Shown here: one piece after another, positions 61,321-64,000 of the stretch
Numbering within the stretch: the stretch's first letter is position 1
Layout of the letters: every line of letters begins with the position of its first letter
DNA from: Hyphomicrobium_A sp963728165
GTDB lineage: Bacteria; Pseudomonadota; Alphaproteobacteria; Rhizobiales; Hyphomicrobiaceae
Length of the DNA: 64,000 nucleotides
Assembly: GCA_963728165.1 (NCBI GenBank)
Contig: CAVSIY010000006.1
Location: 1,054,001-1,118,000 of the forward strand
Direction: 5' to 3'
The notes under the pieces: model-generated
Databases searched by the model: none
Seen by the model: the letters and a program-made list of their open reading frames with translations, nothing else
What the model was told of the DNA's origin: nothing
Translations under genes and position numbers: made by a program

Positions 61321-61594
61321 TGGGGCGTCTTCCGGGGCGCAACCTAGGGGCGGCAAGGGAGCATCGCTGTCTCGTTTCGAACACACCTTCGGCTCTTTTT
61401 TCCCGTCACCTCGCTGCTTACCTGGAACCTGCCTGCGAACCTGACCGCTCGCCTGACCGCTAACCCTGCAGCCGGCGTGCCAGCCCCGAGGGCTTCCGGT
61501 TCGATCCGGGATGCTCGGATTTGCGGCCGCGGGAGTTCGAGGGGAGTGCCGATTTGGACCAAGCGGGACTTGGGACGAAATCTGGGAGACCGAG

Positions 61595-63022
61595 ATGGGA
61601 CATGCCGGCAGACGCCTGCTCTTGGCCGGGGTGGGCTTCGCCGTGGTCTGGGTCGCCGTCCTGGGTGGCGTCGCTAGCTTTCGCGCCACGCGGGATCAAG
61701 GGACAGAGGGCGCCAGCCGCTATGCCCGGCTGAACGGCGTTTGGCGCTCGCGCGGCTACGGCTGGTTGTGGGTCATCGGCGAGGGGCGGGTACGCGTCTT
61801 CGACGAGAGCGGCCCCTATTGCGTCGCCCGTCCGGACGTTCGCCGGAAGCTCGAGGACCTGGACGATGACGTCGACCTGAGCGAGGACGGGCAACAGCTG
61901 CGCTTGGCGCGCGGGGATCCGGCCTACCGCTTCACCTTCGACAAGATCGCTGCGCTGCCGCAGGCATGCTCGGGCACTCCGGACAGCACGCCCTCGGCCG
62001 TCATCGCCGCCCTCGGTCATATCTTCGCTGCGCACTACGCTTTCTTCCGCGTCCGCCACGTCGACTGGCCGGCGCTGCTTTCCGTCGCCAGGGAAAGGGT
62101 GACGGCAGCCACCATGTCGCAGTCAGATCTCCTGCACGAGATGGGCGCGCTGCTCGCGCACATCGACGATGACCACGTGACCCTGGTTGCTGATATCGGC
62201 GGCGAACGCTTCGAGTGCGACCCGGGCCGGGCAAAGCTGTTCCGATCCGGCAGCGCCGTTGCGTGCCCCAAGCAAACGCAAGAGGACGGCGCCGTCGCCT
62301 GGTTGCAAAAGTCCGTCTGGGATCGGCAGGACGAGGACGAGCTTCTAGGCCGGACCGCGCACACCACCGCCAACGGCAACATCAAGTACGGCCTCATCGG
62401 CGATCACATCGGCTACTTGAGCATTCTTTCCATGGAGGATTTCGCTCGCGGCGATGGCGATGACGCTACCGCTTTGGAGCAGGCGCTGGACGAGGCCATG
62501 GAGCTGTTCAAAGACGCCAAGGCCGTGATCGTGGACGTGAGCCTCAACGATGGTGGAGAGGATGTCCTTGCCCGAGCCATCGCGGCGCGCTTCGCCGCGC
62601 AGCGAACGCTCGTCTATTCGAAATCTGCCGGCGACGCTCCCCGAGCGCGCCCACAGGCGATCTTTCTGGAGCCCGGCAGTGGCCCTCGCTACACCGGGCC
62701 GGTCTACCTGCTGACGAGCAACGTGACCGTCAGCGCCGCCGAGGTCTTCACCATGGCCATGCGCGCCTTGCCCAACGTCACGCACGTCGGGCAGACAACG
62801 CGCGGCTCGTTGTCGGACGTTCTAACCAAGCGGCTGCCGAACGGCTGGCTCGTCACCTTGTCGAACGAGGTCTATCTCGACGCCGAGGGCAAGGCGTGGG
62901 AGGGGGCGGGGATTGCGCCGACGATTTCCATTCCGGTCTTTACCGGCGATGCCGACGTGGCCGGATCGCATGCGCGGGCCATACGCGCCATCCTCGCGCG
63001 CGTCGGCGAGCCTCACATCTGA
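61595..63022 (+). CDS. membrane-anchored S41-family peptidase
   Basis: A 475-residue protein with one N-terminal anchor (6-28) behind GGGAGACCGAG. The middle is not recognised. The C-terminal half is an S41/tail-specific-protease fold: GDHIGYLSILSMEDFA, AKAVIVDVSLNDGGED, the serine region LLTSNVTVSAAEVFTMAM, and GQTTRGSLSDVL, with AKAWEGAGIAPTISI-like closing strands. It probably cleaves exported proteins in the periplasm. It is divergent from the diaminobutyrate operon. Confidence 0.85.
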   Translation: MGHAGRRLLLAGVGFAVVWVAVLGGVASFRATRDQGTEGASRYARLNGVWRSRGYGWLWVIGEGRVRVFDESGPYCVARPDVRRKLEDLDDDVDLSEDGQQLRLARGDPAYRFTFDKIAALPQACSGTPDSTPSAVIAALGHIFAAHYAFFRVRHVDWPALLSVARERVTAATMSQSDLLHEMGALLAHIDDDHVTLVADIGGERFECDPGRAKLFRSGSAVACPKQTQEDGAVAWLQKSVWDRQDEDELLGRTAHTTANGNIKYGLIGDHIGYLSILSMEDFARGDGDDATALEQALDEAMELFKDAKAVIVDVSLNDGGEDVLARAIAARFAAQRTLVYSKSAGDAPRARPQAIFLEPGSGPRYTGPVYLLTSNVTVSAAEVFTMAMRALPNVTHVGQTTRGSLSDVLTKRLPNGWLVTLSNEVYLDAEGKAWEGAGIAPTISIPVFTGDADVAGSHARAIRAILARVGEPHI

Positions 63023-63315
63023 ATGTAGGCGCGGCCGGTCTTGGGGTCGCGGCCGCCGCGGTACACATACGTCTTGTGCGTTGACGGGTCGGCACTCTGG
63101 TCGGCACTGGCCGTCCTCGAGTCCGCCTGCTGTGGCGCTGTCGCAGAGTTGGGCGTCGTCTCGACACGCGTGCCGTCGAGCCGCCAGGCGGGAGCGGGCT
63201 GGTACGCAACCGGGCTTTCGCAGGCGCCGGCGAGCAGCGCTACGGTGCTCGCAGCCGCGACCGCAATGAAGCGCGTCAGTCGCAGGGGGTTCCTTTGCAT
63301 GGGTCCGCGCGGCAT
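63013..63315 (-). CDS. putative lipoprotein
   Basis: A 100-residue protein beginning five bases after GGAGG. Residues 14-31 are a signal ending in a lipobox, LLAGAC, with Cys32 as the lipidation site. The mature part is Pro/Thr/Ser-rich with a short C-terminal VYRGGRDPKTGRAYIQM. Its end overlaps the convergent S41 gene by 10 bases. Function unknown. Confidence 0.7.
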   Translation of the reverse strand: MPRGPMQRNPLRLTRFIAVAAASTVALLAGACESPVAYQPAPAWRLDGTRVETTPNSATAPQQADSRTASADQSADPSTHKTYVYRGGRDPKTGRAYIQM

Positions 63316-63403
63316 GGCTGCCTCCGACGTCCTTTCGCTTCGTCCTTTAGAACGTAGGAATTGGACCAGGAGTTCCCTAGGCCGTCCGGGTGCGACGTAG
63401 CGC

Positions 63404-64000
63404 TCAGGCGGGTCGAGCCGCGGCGGCCATGTAGTTGACGTCGCAATCGGGATCGAGCCGCCAGTTGTCGTGCATCACGTCGTAGACGATCCCTGAGAAG
63501 CGCGGGGCCTCGAGCCCGGCCGCCTCGAGGTGGCGCCTAAGCTCCGCCGGCGTGATGAAGCGCTGCCAATCGTGCGTGCCGCGCGGCAGCCAGCCGAGCA
63601 CGTACTCGGCCGCGACGATCGCCAGCGCATAAGACTTCCACGTGCGGCTGAGGGTCGAGAGCACGAGCATGCCGCCGGGACGCACCAGCTGGACGATGGT
63701 CTTGATGAAGGCGCCCACGTCCGGCACGTGCTCGATAACCTCCAGGCACACGACGGCGTCGAACCGCTCGCCTGCCGCGACCAGCTCCTCCGCGCGGGCG
63801 GCGCGGTAATCGATCGCCAGCCCCTGAGCCGAAGCATGCCGGCGCGCGACGGCGATGGCATCGGCGGTGGGGTCAATCCCGGTGACGCGGGCGCCGAGCC
63901 GTGCGAGCGGCTCCGAGACCAGCCCCCCGCCGCAGCCGACGTCGAGAAGGGTGAGTCCCGCCAAAGGGTTGAGCCCGCCCGTCGTCCGGCCGAAATGGCC
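63404..64000 (-). CDS. ubiG: ubiquinone biosynthesis O-methyltransferase, partial
   Basis: The C-terminal 198 codons of a SAM-dependent methyltransferase cut by the window end. UbiG performs both O-methylations of ubiquinone synthesis. Motif I is LLDVGCGGGLVSEPLARLGA, followed by TGIDP; CLEVIEHVPDVGAFI and GGMLVLSTLSRTWKSYA are strongly UbiG-like. The start lies outside the window. Confidence 0.93.
   Translation of the reverse strand, partial: GHFGRTTGGLNPLAGLTLLDVGCGGGLVSEPLARLGARVTGIDPTADAIAVARRHASAQGLAIDYRAARAEELVAAGERFDAVVCLEVIEHVPDVGAFIKTIVQLVRPGGMLVLSTLSRTWKSYALAIVAAEYVLGWLPRGTHDWQRFITPAELRRHLEAAGLEAPRFSGIVYDVMHDNWRLDPDCDVNYMAAAARPA

Noticed and set aside
61440..61530. tRNA T-arm-like sequence GGTTCGATCC
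   Set aside because: The flanking stems do not pair into a five-base T-stem and no anticodon or D-arm is present.

Overview
The window is chromosomal DNA of a high-GC alphaproteobacterium, most likely of the order Hyphomicrobiales (Rhizobiales). The evidence is an irr (Fur-family, haem-type) gene divergent from a fabA-fabB-fabI operon, a small phasin, a BigR-type ArsR operon, and a tRNA-His that lacks the encoded G-1 and carries A73. It reads mostly as core chromosome with small accessory patches. No prophage, complete insertion sequence, rRNA operon or CRISPR array was seen.

Layout. 1-2.7 kb holds four small or secreted proteins on the minus strand; three of them share a repeated upstream element. 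2.7-5.5 kb has a NodU/CmcH-type carbamoyltransferase (frameshifted) facing an unknown gene. 5.5-9.6 kb has a NarL-type two-component system divergent from two exported proteins (DUF2380/DUF3280-like and DUF3047-like). 9.8-14.8 kb has a decayed SEC-C gene, a CorA-like membrane protein, and an agmatine-to-putrescine set (aguA, aguB) joined to an aldose epimerase. 15-21.8 kb contains Spy/CpxP-like proteins and a copper-type P-ATPase with Met/His-rich partners. 21.8-26.7 kb has murI, the fab operon and irr. 26.7-34.2 kb is housekeeping (hydroxyacid dehydrogenase, MoeB/ThiF-like protein, cysK, dut, coaBC). 35.3-42.2 kb has a DUF4212/sodium symporter pair, glpD, an AsmA-like protein and an AstE/AspA-type deacylase. 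42.2-46.3 kb is a ferric-iron ABC operon (substrate-binding protein, a Cys-rich protein, permease) with a candidate Irr box and flanking palindromic repeats. 46.3-55 kb has a frameshifted histidine kinase, a phasin, tRNA-His, an RND pump with adaptor, and a divergent BigR-like operon. 63-64 kb ends in ubiG, cut by the window edge.

The most notable system is at 55.0-61.0 kb: a 2,4-diaminobutyrate aminotransferase, a 1362-residue single-module NRPS with the domain order of epsilon-poly-lysine synthetase (A-T, then six membrane segments interleaved with three soluble domains), and an Sfp-type phosphopantetheinyl transferase. ectA and ectC are absent. Together they predict a membrane enzyme that polymerises a diamino acid, probably diaminobutyrate, into a cationic homopolymer.

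Eight apparent one-base indels break six otherwise well-conserved genes (carbamoyltransferase, SEC-C protein, aguB, deacylase, histidine kinase, diaminobutyrate aminotransferase). So many in one window suggests sequencing or assembly error at least as strongly as real gene decay. These genes are typed as pseudogenes with the break position given. All family assignments were made by reading the translations; no database search was run.
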